DNA of 64,000 bases. Source: Psettodes erumei (Eukaryota; Chordata; Actinopteri; Pleuronectiformes; Psettodidae). The notes under the pieces were generated by a model. The model was given only the letters and a program-made list of their open reading frames with translations. It was not told where the DNA came from and ran no database searches. This document shows positions 23,901 through 36,700 of this stretch, piece by piece (the first letter of the stretch is position 1; each line of letters starts with the position of its first letter). The stretch spans positions 1,488,001 through 1,552,000 of the forward strand of contig JAFBJZ010000616.1 in assembly GCA_016785225.1 (NCBI GenBank), written 5' to 3'. Position numbers and translations under genes: made by a program.

Positions 23901-26900
23901 ACGTGCTTTTAAGTCGTGCGTTTTTCTGCCGCTCGCTCAGGTGCTGAAACAAAGAAGTGAATGGGCGTTCGGCAGCAAGCAAACGGCTGGCAGCCTGACT
24001 GTGCACGGCAGCACACACATTTGTCAAATGATTCCTCTTAAGGAGGAGCAGCAACGATATAAGAGCAACTCCTGCTGACTGGAAATCCATAAAGTTTAAA
24101 TCTGTTTTCCTTAGTCATGTAAAGTGTTTGTTTTCTTGGAAAGTTTGTGATGTAGAAATAAATTGAGTTTGTCTGCAAGGTTTGAATTTTTATGACAGAA
24201 AACAGACTAAATATTAGTCAGGGTGTGTTTTCTGAGAGAAGTGGCCTTTTTATGAATATCAGGTAGGTAGGAGGACAGTAAAGTGACTCATTCTTTTTTT
24301 TCTTTTACAGGGCTACCACAGACCAAATCACTACATTGCGACTCAAGGTAAGAATAAAACTTTCTAAAAAACTGAGATGCACGTTTAGCAAAGTGTGGGT
24401 GGTGAGAATTAAGGTTGTCTGTCTGTTTGTTTGTGTGTGTGTGGGGGGGCAGGTGTTCACAAATATCCCTCTGAACATCCCCATCGTTGTTTACATACGC
24501 CCTTGCAAAATACTCTGTGATGCTCAGTCAAGCGTGTGCTCGGGGAATCTCTCGCCGCCCGGTGAGCGCACACGCACCGACGCACACACACGCTGACGCA
24601 CACTTGGGCACCTCAGAGGGAGCAGAGCAGCACACACACTCTCTGTCTCTTTCCTTCCATTGGTGGTGTGGGAGCGATTAATCAGGCAGTCTGGGAGAGA
24701 GCTGAATAAATAAATGGATTAGCTGACATGTACAGGCACATTTTGTCACTGCGTTAATCTGGCCGGCAGATTTCACGGGGCGAGGAGCTCTTACCGTGAC
24801 CCCAGAGGTTAAGTCTGATTGATGGTTAATTGTTATGAATTTTGCGTCGAGAGCCTCTCTTTCCCGCAGGGGGGCTGCGTGCGCGGGGATTTTGCGTACC
24901 ACTTTAGTTAAAAAAAAAAAAAAAAATGAGAGGAGATAGGAAAAAAAAAGGAAGAGGCGTTTTTGAGTAGAGGCCTTAATGGATTCACAATCTGCTTTGG
25001 CAGAGCTGGGAGTTGCATAATTACCTGTTTATTAGTGCATTGCTTCTCTTCCTCGGTGTCTCAATTAAAACAACCCTCTGTTTGCTCTTACTTCAGAACG
25101 AGACGGCATACCAATCAGGCAGCGGCCGCTCGGCTTGTCTGCCTGCCTGCCTGCGTTCACGGTGCACGGCACACTGACCACCGAGTTGTCTGTCCAGCGC
25201 TGACTCTCAGCTCACAAAAAGAAGGCGCTTTAACAGGACCATTCACCTCCATAACTGTCCTGCAGTCATTAATAGCACTCTGTGTTTCTTTCAAAAATAT
25301 GCATATGGAGATCAGCAGTCAAAGAAATATTGCAAACAGAAGCCGTCTTTGAGATGAAAAGCTCAAGAAGCCAAATGCGTTTCCATTCAAGTTAATTAGC
25401 CCTTGCTTTCTCATTGAACTTGCATAATAAGTCCTCATTTTCCATTGACTGTATCGCGGGCACGATAAGGCTTTTCACTGTGCCAAGCCATCCAGTTCGA
25501 GTGGAAGAGTGGAATTGTGTGTGTGTGTGTGTGTGTGTGTTTGCGTGTGTGTGTGTGTGTGTGTGTTTGCGTGTGTGTGTGTGCGTGTGTGTGCGCGTGC
25601 AGGCAAACATCTGTATTCTCCAGGAGAACAGGCCCTTTTATAATTCATCATCAGCTCCGGCAGACTGACAGGAAGGAAGGCTCAGTCTGCTGACACTGAG
25701 GCAAAGAGCAGCCAGAGATGATAGGGAAGCCAGACACAGACCTGTCTCTCTCAGTCAGACAAACTGCATACTGTAGCACCTGAAAAGAGCACCTGGGCAT
25801 TGGCACAGTTGCTGGAAACGAGGGAAGTAGTCTGTTCTCTCTTCCTCCTCCTCCTCCCCCCTCTCAGTAAAGTTTTTCAGTGAGTGACACTTCCGCTCGA
25901 GTCCACCGGGACCGGCGGCGGCTCGGAAAGTGATGAGACCCGCGATAGTGCTGGATAAGCTAAAAAATTCCATGTCATAAATTGGTTGAGGAGGTGGTTG
26001 AGGGTGCGCTTAGTATGGCAGACGGGTGGGCTAACGTGGTCCCCATTGTCTTACGCTATAAAGTACAACGACACTCATTAGTTTGGGGTTTATTGACGAG
26101 TCCCTTTGCTCTGTCAAGGTGATGTGGCAGGTAGAACAGCTGTCACTCCATAAAAGCCTCATCACCCAAGCTCTGCTCGTCATTATGTAGGTCATTCTCT
26201 TATCCGGGACTTTTTTTTTGCTGCAGCAATAGAACAACTGACTCTCAGTAATTTGCCAACACCAACAGCAGCTCACCTACTTAGCAGATTGAGTGCGTGT
26301 GCGCGGCGCAGCCCTCTCCCTTAGCCGCTTTGCCTCCGTCCATCTTCATGTCCTGCGGATCGTTTAAATACCGATCAGACACCAGCCTCTTCCTGTTGGA
26401 GACTGTGAATTACGCCGGAGCAGGGGCACAAACAGCTCCGATAAGTCCCCGCATCCTCCCGGTGATGTGGAAAATATTCATGATGCGGGAAAGGGTTCAA
26501 TTTCATCAAGCTTTCCCCTCCAGTCTTCTCTGCACCCTCCCCTCCCCCTCCCCCTCCCTCCTTCACAAGCAGCAAATGTCACCAGCAGCGCAAAAGTTTT
26601 ATTATTTACAGGTTAACATCTCAAACCCCAGCGGGGGGGGGGGAGCAAATCAATGATAAGTGAGTGTACATTATGCCAAAGTCTGCTGCATGTAATATTA
26701 ATGGGCAAGAGGGGTGTGTGGCCCGTGTTAGTCTGGGGGGGGTGTGCGTGCGCGTTCATCAGGAGGTTTGCAGCGTCTACCTGGCTGGGGGATTTCTACA
26801 GCTGTCACAGTCTTTGCTGCAAAAGGAGGAACAGGCCTGGTCCCAAAACACAGCGTCAGCTGCAGCGGCAGCGCTCGCTCTCTGACAGCTGGAAGCGAAG

Positions 26901-29900
26901 CGCCTACTGGTGTGCTTCCTCTGCGAAGCGTCTCCTGCAAACTTCTCCCGACTAGGCTCCACGCACCCGCGCTCACCTTGTAGCTGCTCATGTGAAAGCA
27001 GTTTCTCTCCAATAACCGGTGGATAAACATGACACTGTGAGGCTCCCTGTGACCAACCAGTTTGTTTGAAGCAGCAAGTCGATTTGTGCTTTAACTTCCC
27101 TTTGTAATTATCTTTTACTCAATATTTTCTTTTGGAATTTACTTTTTTCCAGCAAAACCATGCAGAAATATTAGTGTATTGTGTCTGAGCCAGGCTCACT
27201 TCCGTTTAAGCATCTCCAGGTTCATTGCTGCCCAGCACCTCCTCCTCACCTACTCTCCGTCTCTGCACGCATATGGAAACATGAATTGGCTGGCTGGAGG
27301 GTTGGCAGGAGTCTCCCATTGGATGATTTACCATATAATACCAAGTGTTATTGTGTTACTGAAGTCCTACACACCAGCTGTCCTGCTTCTCAGGCTCCCT
27401 CTCCCAAACTTCTCAGCAGCGCATTTCCCTCCCTCGGGGGCTGAGTGTAGGAGGTAACTGAGTGGGCGATTCAATCAGGTTGGGCAGTTACTGAAGAGAA
27501 TGGAAGTGACTGGAACTGGAGAGTGAGGTCCTACAGTTGGAATCAAGACAAACCAGCGCATGCACAGCAGAGGAAGTGAAGGAATACAAATGGAAGACAC
27601 TGAGCAGCTTTGTTCCCAATTTCTACAAATCCAGTTGGGATGGAAAGAAGTCAGCAGAAGTTCATTTCTCTTTTTTTTCAAAAATGCAACTATTATACTC
27701 TGCAAAATGTTTTTTTTAATTATTTTATAAAGAGAGAAAGAGATGCATGAACTGAAATGTTTAATTTTTTTTCCCCCGGCCAACAGTCTCCTACATTTCA
27801 TAGCCAAGTTTGTAAAAAACAGAAATAATTCAAACTGTCACATGAGGCCGCATTTGAGTACAATTAGAGGCGAGAACAGTCAAGAACTGTTTATGCACCA
27901 CAGACAGCAGATCAAACATGTCTTGATCAATCAAGCGCATAAAATGTTGATGACACTTCGCCGATGCCCTGAGGGAAATTAGGTTGTTGCAGAAGACGTC
28001 GGCCCATAAGGAGCACAAACAGTTCAATAATAGAAAAGGATGCAGAGGCTGCTGCAACTGGTGCCTGCTAGTTTCTCTTAGAAGTTATCAAATGAATACA
28101 TTCATTTAAAATGCAATAAGGCGTTGCATTCATTTGATAGTGGTAGTAGAGATGCAGCCAGAAAACAACTGCGATTGTGTCGCTCAGCCACACTTGTGTT
28201 TATCCAGAATGAAAGTGACATAGATTGGACACATCTCTCGTGTTTCTTTTAAATTCGCCCTCTTAAAAGAAACGCTGTCATTTCTATACAAGCCTTCAAG
28301 GCACATTCATCTGAAGACACTGAACCCCCATATTGTTCCTGAGAGCCAGGACCTTGCCATGTATGGCTGCTGTGAAGCACTCTGCCCCTCCACGTTAAGT
28401 TCTCTTTACAAAGGGGGCTTTGTGGTGAAAGCACCTAACTAATACTGTGATCACAACATGCCTGCATGTCTTTCCCGTTGCTTCCTGCCACCACTTCACT
28501 GTCCACTAGAGACAACTTCACACCTAGATAGAAGAACACCCCCCCACACACCCACACACACACACACACAAAATAAATAAATAAATAAAATTGATGAGAA
28601 AACAGTGTAACCAACAACAGCTACTGAACTGTTTTTTTCTCAAGGGCCTAAAGGTTGTTTAATTTACTTAATACATGAATGACAAGGGAGGAAAAACCTA
28701 ATAGCTTGCGTCTGTGCCATGTTGTGTCTTAGCTTGTGTCTGTGTGTGTGTGTCTGCATAATTGTCATGTCTCCAGGTATTCTGGGCCAACACGGGAGAA
28801 TGCACAACTGACGAGATTTGCATTTACTAATTAATTTGTCAGAAGTAATTTTTTTTTTTACTTGGTGCTTGATTAAAACTAATATTAATCATTTTAATTA
28901 ACCAGAATAATAATTAAATTCCTATCAATCCACAATTATTGCTCAGCGAAGTTTTAAATATTGGATGGCTCCCTGCTCATTTATTTCGCCGTTCACCGGG
29001 CACGTTTGGGTCCGGCTCGGTGGGAAGGTTGGTGTCGAACAGATGAGGTGTAGTCGTAATTACTAATTACTTTACTCTGCCACACACACACACACACAGA
29101 GGCCCAGGCTTTAGCCACTTCTCAAAATTTGTGATTCATTTGTATTCTCTTGTTTTCATCTGTCTTTAAGCTTTCTGCTGTGGAGTAAGCACTTGGATGG
29201 ATCTGTTGCAGAAAGCACTATAAATAAATCGGACTCGACGTGTTTTTCGGTGCTCGAGCCGAGGAGTGTAAATCGAGGGGGAAAGTGCTCTGTAAACTGC
29301 ATTGTAGCTGTGCGACCGTAATACCTCCAAATCCCCTGTGTTTATATTGTGTGTGAGTTGATCTGTCAGTCCGCCTCTGACAACAGGAAGAAGCTTTATT
29401 GGCGTGATGGAAAAGCATGTTGCCACAATGCGTACATACTAACGTAGATTAAGAGAGAGCTGTTCCTCATGATTTGGGCTAGTTCTAATTAATGGCAATC
29501 CAGTGGTATTGCAGATTTGTGGCATTTCAAAGGCCCTTGTGCACAAAACCAGGTCCATCAGAGAAACTGTGTTACTTATTTGGTGTTGAAGAACTGGACC
29601 AGGTTGCATAGAGAGCTAATGTCAACCAGTGCCAAACAGCTCTGTGATGAACACTGACTCTGAATTGATCAGGTTCCAAAAGCTTATCAACCAAAGTCTT
29701 CCAAGGATGTTGAGGCTGTCACAGTGCCATCAAAATGCCTGAGTTTGTTACGAGATGTACCACAATCACATGCAAGTGAAATGTTTGGGTGTCCACATTC
29801 ATTTGGCCATGTTATGTAACTGTACTATTGATAAAAATGAGGGGAAAAATATTAAACAACACCTTTTAATACATAACTTACAATCAAGGTGCTTCACATA

Positions 29901-30664
29901 GATTTCATAATAACAAACATGTAAGAGTTTTGGGTTTTTTTTAAAGAAATTAGAAGTTGCATGATTGATATGTAATTACTGATGGCATGATTAGACTTTT
30001 CTCTTTTGGTGTTCTTTTGCAAAAGTAACTTCTTGTTTGAAAAAATAATCAGATTACTTTAGGCAATTTTTGAGTATGCAACTAAACTCTTAAATGTATG
30101 TTGTTTCCCAGCATTCAGAGTTGTGTGGAAGTCCAAGAAGGAAATGAATCCTGAAAACTTTATGTCCAAATTTATTACAAGGCTGTAATGACCAAAAAGA
30201 GTCCTTTGGTTTTAATTTATGTGGAACCACCCTCAAGAGAGAAGTAGGTGTTAAATGAGAAGGAAACCATGTCTGACTTTATAACAAGCAGTTATATATT
30301 CTCCTGACAGTTCTGCCTGATGGACAGTTTCCTCAGGAGAAGTTTGAATATGCTCTTCTCTGAAATTTTAAGGGTTTTATTAGTAACCCCCCCCCCCGTC
30401 TCTCTAAGGCCCCATGCAGGAGACGGTGTTTGACTTCTGGAGGATGGTGTGGCAGGAGAACACGGCAGCCATCGTCATGGTGACCAACCTGGTGGAAGTG
30501 GGCAGGGTGGGTATTAAACACAGTGTTGTCTTCTACCACAGATCTCAGATAAGTTTACCCGGCCCCCAGTCGGCTGACAGTCTGTTTGTATCTCAAGGCA
30601 AACGGATCTATCTTTTTTTAATGCGAGTGTCTTTGAGCATCAGTGCCCAGATGTTTCTATGGTT

Positions 30665-30714
<50 letters not shown>

Positions 30715-33700
30715 CTCAGTGAGGCATGGGTCTCGTGTGCCGCCAGCTCTTTTTCCATCTATCTGATCAGTGAGAAGTGAGGAGAGACTGATTGATGGCC
30801 TTCATTACCAGAGAGGCATCCAGGCGACTGACTACTGTTTCATCCGAGTGGCTCTATAACAGGAGATTAGACTCTGCCGCGACCGCCACCTCCTACCAGA
30901 CTCCTCCGAGCAGAAACATCTCTTAATGCTGTCCTCATTGGACAAAAGGGGGCTGTTATTGAGTGGTGTGGACGGTTCATAATGATCAAACTAATGATAG
31001 AGCCTTGACTTTTTTTTCTTTTGCTAGTTTCTGGACTAACTTTGGGGGGGAAAAATCCCACAGCCCTACTTCAGTCCTAATTTGTTCCACTTAACTCGCA
31101 CTATAGTTCCTCCTGGTTAGGTTATAATCAAGAGGAGATGAAGGTTTTAACATACAGTGTAATGCTTTGACTGCCAGGGGATTTTCTCTACGAATTTTAA
31201 ACACATCCACTCTCAAAGCCCCTTAAACTCGGGCACACCTTGATTTCGCTGATGTGCATTTTTGTTGGGGCTTAAATGCAGCGGAGCTGATAATGATTCA
31301 TGGGCCCATCTCTGGGTACCTCATTAGGCCGTTCCTCTACAGTAGCTGAGCTTAGCCCACCCCGCCCCACACCTTCTCCACACCTGCTTAGCTGCGGCGC
31401 CGGCCTCGGCGGGCCCCGGCCCCCAAACCGTCTGTTATATGATCCTTGTCCAATGGCGGGCGGTAGGCACAGTTGGTTGCAGCAGTGGTGGCTTCACAGA
31501 GGGCCCCATAAAACCGCTCCGCCATGTCACAGCGGGCCATCTGCTCGGCACAGTTGCTGATGAACTCTGGGAAATCCTGGCACAAGCACACAGACGCACA
31601 CACGCAGACTCCTGTCTCGCTGCACGCACAGGGGCGGCGCTCGGCGCACTTTGATGTATGAGAGGTTTGGTTTGGAAGGTGGCGGGCTGGTGTGTGTGAT
31701 CAGGTGATGCTACCCTGTGCTCCCTTTCCCTACACTTTATCCATATGAGCAAGTGGGCACATCAGTTGCATACACGCAGTCACACATGTGGAAGTGCACC
31801 CATGCAAAAGAACATCTGTGTATACGCAGCAGAATTCAGCCCAAAGGCTAATTCCCCCCAAAAACCAGGCGCCTGATTCAGAGTGATCTAATAAGGTAAT
31901 GGCTTTTGCCTAATTCAATCTGGCTGGAAGCGGACGGCGGATTTGTGATTGTCATCGGGGATTAGTCATCAGGGGTGTCAGAGAGAGGGACCTGAAAGTC
32001 CCCCGTCTGTGTCACTCCACAAACCAAAATCTCATTTTATTCCTAATCAGCGCATAGACTCCAGAAATGAAAATTGAATCTAGTTGTGGCTGATGTCGCA
32101 TTTATCCCCTCATCAAAAATTATCATTCTCTGATATACCTCCATGATCTCAGTCTCTATTACCAGCCTCACTCCCTCAGTATCAACAGTTTAATTGAACG
32201 GAGGGGTAGTGTAGGGTGGTGAGGAGTGGGGAGGGGTAATTTTGCACTCTTATGACACCTAATACAAGTAATATTTTCAGTGGGGTGTTTTAGATTTCTG
32301 TTGGGAAATCTGAGCAGCTGAGGGTTTATTATTTCACATCATTATATCTCCCTCGTCCAATTGTGGTACACTATTGTTTTTAACGTTTTGTCCTCTTTCT
32401 CCGCACTGGTAGTCAAAATGTTAAGGTGGAGAAATCCAAACACCCCTTCGGTGCCTGTGCTGCATTGTTCCAGGTTTCTTTCCAGTCTACCTTTACACTC
32501 ATTTTCACATTATCGATGTGGGAATGAAAAAGCAATAATGTGAGAATGAGCTCTCTGTCGATACATAAGATTCCCATTTACAGCAGATCCTTGACCGGGG
32601 GCTGAAAGTAATACGAAGCGAATCTCATTTTGACTTGAAAAATATGCTTCAAAAAGTGAAATATCAGGTGGCAAATGGGAGGTAACGTTATGTGACAATT
32701 ATCTTTATTGGGAGGGGGGCATTATGGCCTGGCAACTTGCAGACGTTCCAATAATATGTATGAGCAGTGCAGAAAGCGCCTTGAATGTCAATGCATTGTG
32801 GCTTGGCGTGTGGTTATAAAACACCTGCTTTTGTCCCTCTCAGGTGAAGTGCTGTAAGTACTGGCCCGATGACACCGAGATCTACAGAGACATCAAGGTG
32901 ACGCTGATAGAGACCGAGCTGCTGTCGGAGTACGTCATCAGGACATTTGCTGTGGAGAAGGTACGCTTTTTAACCTTCTAACTTCAGCGCGCCGGGTTTT
33001 TCAGTGGCAGCGGGCTTCACTCACACGTGGAGGAGGTGCTTGGTACTAGACCTCCACCACTGGCCATCAGGGAAAGAGTCAGCTGAAGTTGTTCCGTGTT
33101 ATGTGCTTCACTCATGAGGACCTTGAGAAAGAGTTGCTAAGTGGTCATCTTTAAAAGTTTCTTTTCTAATGTCACTCGATTAAAAATGACATTGTTCTGT
33201 TCCAGATATACACTTTATTTGAAAAAAAATTCATCAAGGTCCTCACAATGCGACTTTACTGCCAAGCATGTTGTTCATTGCTGCTAAAAGATTATTCACA
33301 TTCATCTTTTTTTCACTTAGCATGGTCCTTGAACAGGTTATTGTCTCTCTCTACTTCTTCTATTACAGGCACATATTTACATTTTAAGACACTATTTGCT
33401 GGATTTGAATAGTACTGCTATTTGGATTGCCTGCTAAACAGCAGTGTGTGCAGTTTTCCACCCCACAGATGACACTCGAATGAGTGGGTTAAAAGCAACA
33501 CATAGATTGTAGCAGTTTTCACAGGAACTTTGTTCAGATTCTCAACAAAATTCTTTCAATTTTCTAAAAATATAAAAACTAAAGGTAGGCTATGTAATCC
33601 GAGTAATCTAATGCATTTCTCAGTTACATATTAATCCCAACACTGTTGCTAAGGAAGACTGACTTTACCTATTGACGTGTGTCCCAGTGGAATCCACTAA

Positions 33701-36700
33701 CTATTAGGTATAAATTTAAAAATAGTTTTATTGATGCTGAAGAGCAAACAGCTAGAAGTTTAGATTAAAAGTGTCACACTGCGACTTGCTGTTACCAAAA
33801 GCAAAAGGCAATGACTTCATCGGCAGAATAAACTTAAATTCCAACTTCCTGAAACTGCAGAAGCCCTTGTTTATAAGTTGCATCCGCAGAGCCAAGATAA
33901 TAAATGTAACGTATAATCCCGTGTCCCTGGAAGAACCAGGCGTGTCTGAGAAGTGCTACAGTCGGTGCTACAGGCCACAGTGGCCTTGAGCGTCCCGTTG
34001 GCTGCACGATAATACATACTTTGCCCAACCCTCCTCCTTGACTTTGTCCATGAAGTGCGTGTGTGTTTGTATTCAATCCAACCCGTTTTGTGTTTGCCTA
34101 AGAAGGACCTCTCACATCGACCGCGCACGCCGTCTGTCGCCACATCCCTGCCGTGCTTTGTCTGTGTAACCCGGTGACTCTGTTTTCGCAGAGAGGGGCT
34201 CACGAGATTCGGGAGATTCGACAGTTTCACTTCACGGGCTGGCCAGACCACGGCGTGCCCTATCACGCCACGGGCCTGCTGGGCTTTATTAGAAGGGTCA
34301 AGTCCAAGACCATGACCAACGCTGGGCCCATGGTGGTTCACTGCAGGTTGGTGTGCTCTGGAACTGACCAGTCTGCTTTCAGTCTAACCAGCTAACCTAT
34401 ACTTGTGTTACCTGCGTACCCTATATTTCTGTCCTACAAGTAATTCATGGTATTCTGCAGGGTGTTACTGTATGTAGGCTGTAGATTGAAAACCAGCAGA
34501 ACTCTACATCCTGAAGTCAAAACCTGTGCATAACTGTATATCACAGCCAAGTGAGTCCAAACATGATATGATCAACTGACAAATAACAGATGACACTATT
34601 TCTTTACTTACCCCCAGCAGCGGTGGAGACTGAGTTCAGCTTTTTTTTACCTAAGAAAAGTGTTGACTGCAAAATACCCAGATTTCCTGAGCACAGAGAA
34701 CTATGTTTCTGGAAATGTCTGATTATAATTTGTCATTGCTGTTACACCAATAGTAGTCGTAATAGTAAAACTCTGCTCGAAACCATCTAGTGTGGCCACG
34801 GAACAGCTGGAGCTGACAGACCAAGCAAGACCACAGCTGTAAAATCTCTGAGCGGAAAGAATTACAAACAAGTTCACCTTTTTATTTGTAAGACAAGAAT
34901 ATAATATTTCCTCTTTCCCAAGTTACAAAGTCTAACTTTAAAGCAAGACTTTTTCAGCCAAAAAAACAAAAACTACTTCACTGGAGAAAAGTTACTATCG
35001 CAAAAAAGGCTAAGTGTTGAAAACTTTACTCATCCAAGTCATTTGAATAAGCTTGTTAAAAACAGGTCTTAAACATGCTGTAAACATGCTGAAGCTTTTA
35101 ATTTGCGTGTTCGCCCTCAGCGCCGGGGCCGGCCGTACGGGCTGCTTCATCGTCATCGACATCATGCTGGACATGGCGGAGCGAGAGGGCGTGGTCGACA
35201 TCTACAACTGCGTGAGGGAGCTGCGCTCACGGCGGGTCAACATGGTCCAGACTGAGGTACGGCGAACCAGGTCCCACACCTGTCCGTACATACTCCTCAG
35301 TAAAATGTGTGTGTGTGTGTGTGTGTGTGGGGGAGGCAGCCTGTCAGACTGTTACCATCAAACGTGGATTAACTAGTGTCTGCAAGTAACTCTCTGCATA
35401 AGCCCCACTTGTCTGCTGCTCCAGAACAAGCTCTCAGAGTTAATAGCAAATAAAGGAGCACTTTTACCAAAAACATGAAATATTTTAGGGGAAAATAAAT
35501 CATTGCGTATCGTTCAGTAGTCATTAATGCTGCAGCCTAGGTGATCCAGCAGGTTTTTAACCATTTTGCCAGTGACTGATGATGCCCATTATCTTTAAAA
35601 ATGCAGCATAATTAGTATTCATTTTTTGCTGTCAGTCACTTTCAAGCCCCAGTTCAAGTTTTGCATATTTCAAACAGTTTTGATATATTTCATTATGTAA
35701 GCAAACAAAATATTAATTAACCTCTATCTGATGACTGTAAAGCGAGTGCTCTTCATTGCTTGTTGAAGCCTGCTTGAAATATCTGGGAATGGAGTTTATA
35801 TTTACTGCAGACATATTAATGGCTAGAGTAGGAGTGTGGATATTATTCCACCTGATGTAGTCGTAGTTCATGCCCCCTTTTACATTTTAAATGATCATTG
35901 CTCACAAAAGACATTTATTGAAGTGTACACCCTAACCATTTCCCCAGGATGCTCAGCACCCGTACTTGGCAGTGCAGGCTTTAATAAAAGAGTTTAGAGG
36001 CTTGTAACTGACAGTATTTAGCTCATATTGATGGCTGAAAGCATCCCTGGCTCATCCTCCAGCTTTATGCCACCGCAGACCACCGAAGGACTTTGCGCTT
36101 TTCTGAACACCAGCCATCTGGAGGTGTCCATAGTCTCGTTGAATGCATCATTTCACCGTAATTCCCTTTAAATCACAAGCGTCATTGGACTTAATGGGCA
36201 AATGTTTCATCGTTGACGTCCGAATTGGGATTTGAGTAACTGGAGACCAAATGTTGCTCACCCTGAGTCACTCTCCTCAAGTTCAGTGACCTTCAGAGTT
36301 TGTGTATGTATGTGTGTGTGTGTGTGTGTGTGTGTTTTCCCTCGCAGGTGTTCGGGCTCATTGGCACGGCTCCTCAGCCGGCGGCCAGACACTAACTCTC
36401 CAACGCAGTTTAATCTGTCTTCGGAAATGAAAAGCCTTGTCGATGTTGTTTATAGTTTATGAGCTCAGATAAGATCTATCAATCTGCAGTTTCTGATTTG
36501 AGCACCTATTGCCTCCGACCTTCTGACCCAGCCCGGCCCAGTCAGACTCTCACATGCTGCACTGGACTCAAGAAATGGCAGCAAATGTATTTTTCTCTGT
36601 AAATCTGTAAATCAGTGACCCCTGCACACGAGTGCCGATTTTGGTGCAAAGTGACAGGGGAGTGTCAGCTGAAAATGTCACTTCAGAAGAGATTTACATC

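Larger units (their letters stand above)
24348..30408 (+). other. ptprm: ptprm intron (largest in window between found exons)
   Basis: 6.1 kb without an exon candidate. It includes a poly-A run (24910-24926), a long GT microsatellite (25516-25600), a CCCCTC-type pyrimidine tract (26534-26561), a CA/AAAT compound repeat (28546-28590), a short bulged palindrome (28086-28139) and a diverged Tc1-like transposon fragment (29578-29822). The acceptor uses a C-tract. Confidence 0.75.

Noticed and set aside
25392..25668. Frames encoding His/Thr or Cys/Val repeats
   Set aside because: These are translations of the GT/CA microsatellite.
26728..27030. Minus-strand 100-codon frame within the 6-kb intron
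   Set aside because: Low-complexity arginine/proline-rich translation, several overlapping frames on both strands, no homology recognised.
31388..31603. Minus-strand open frame in a GC-rich patch of a ptprm intron
   Set aside because: No known domain, no flanking splice signals in phase, overlapping frames on the other strand; GC-rich DNA simply has fewer stops.
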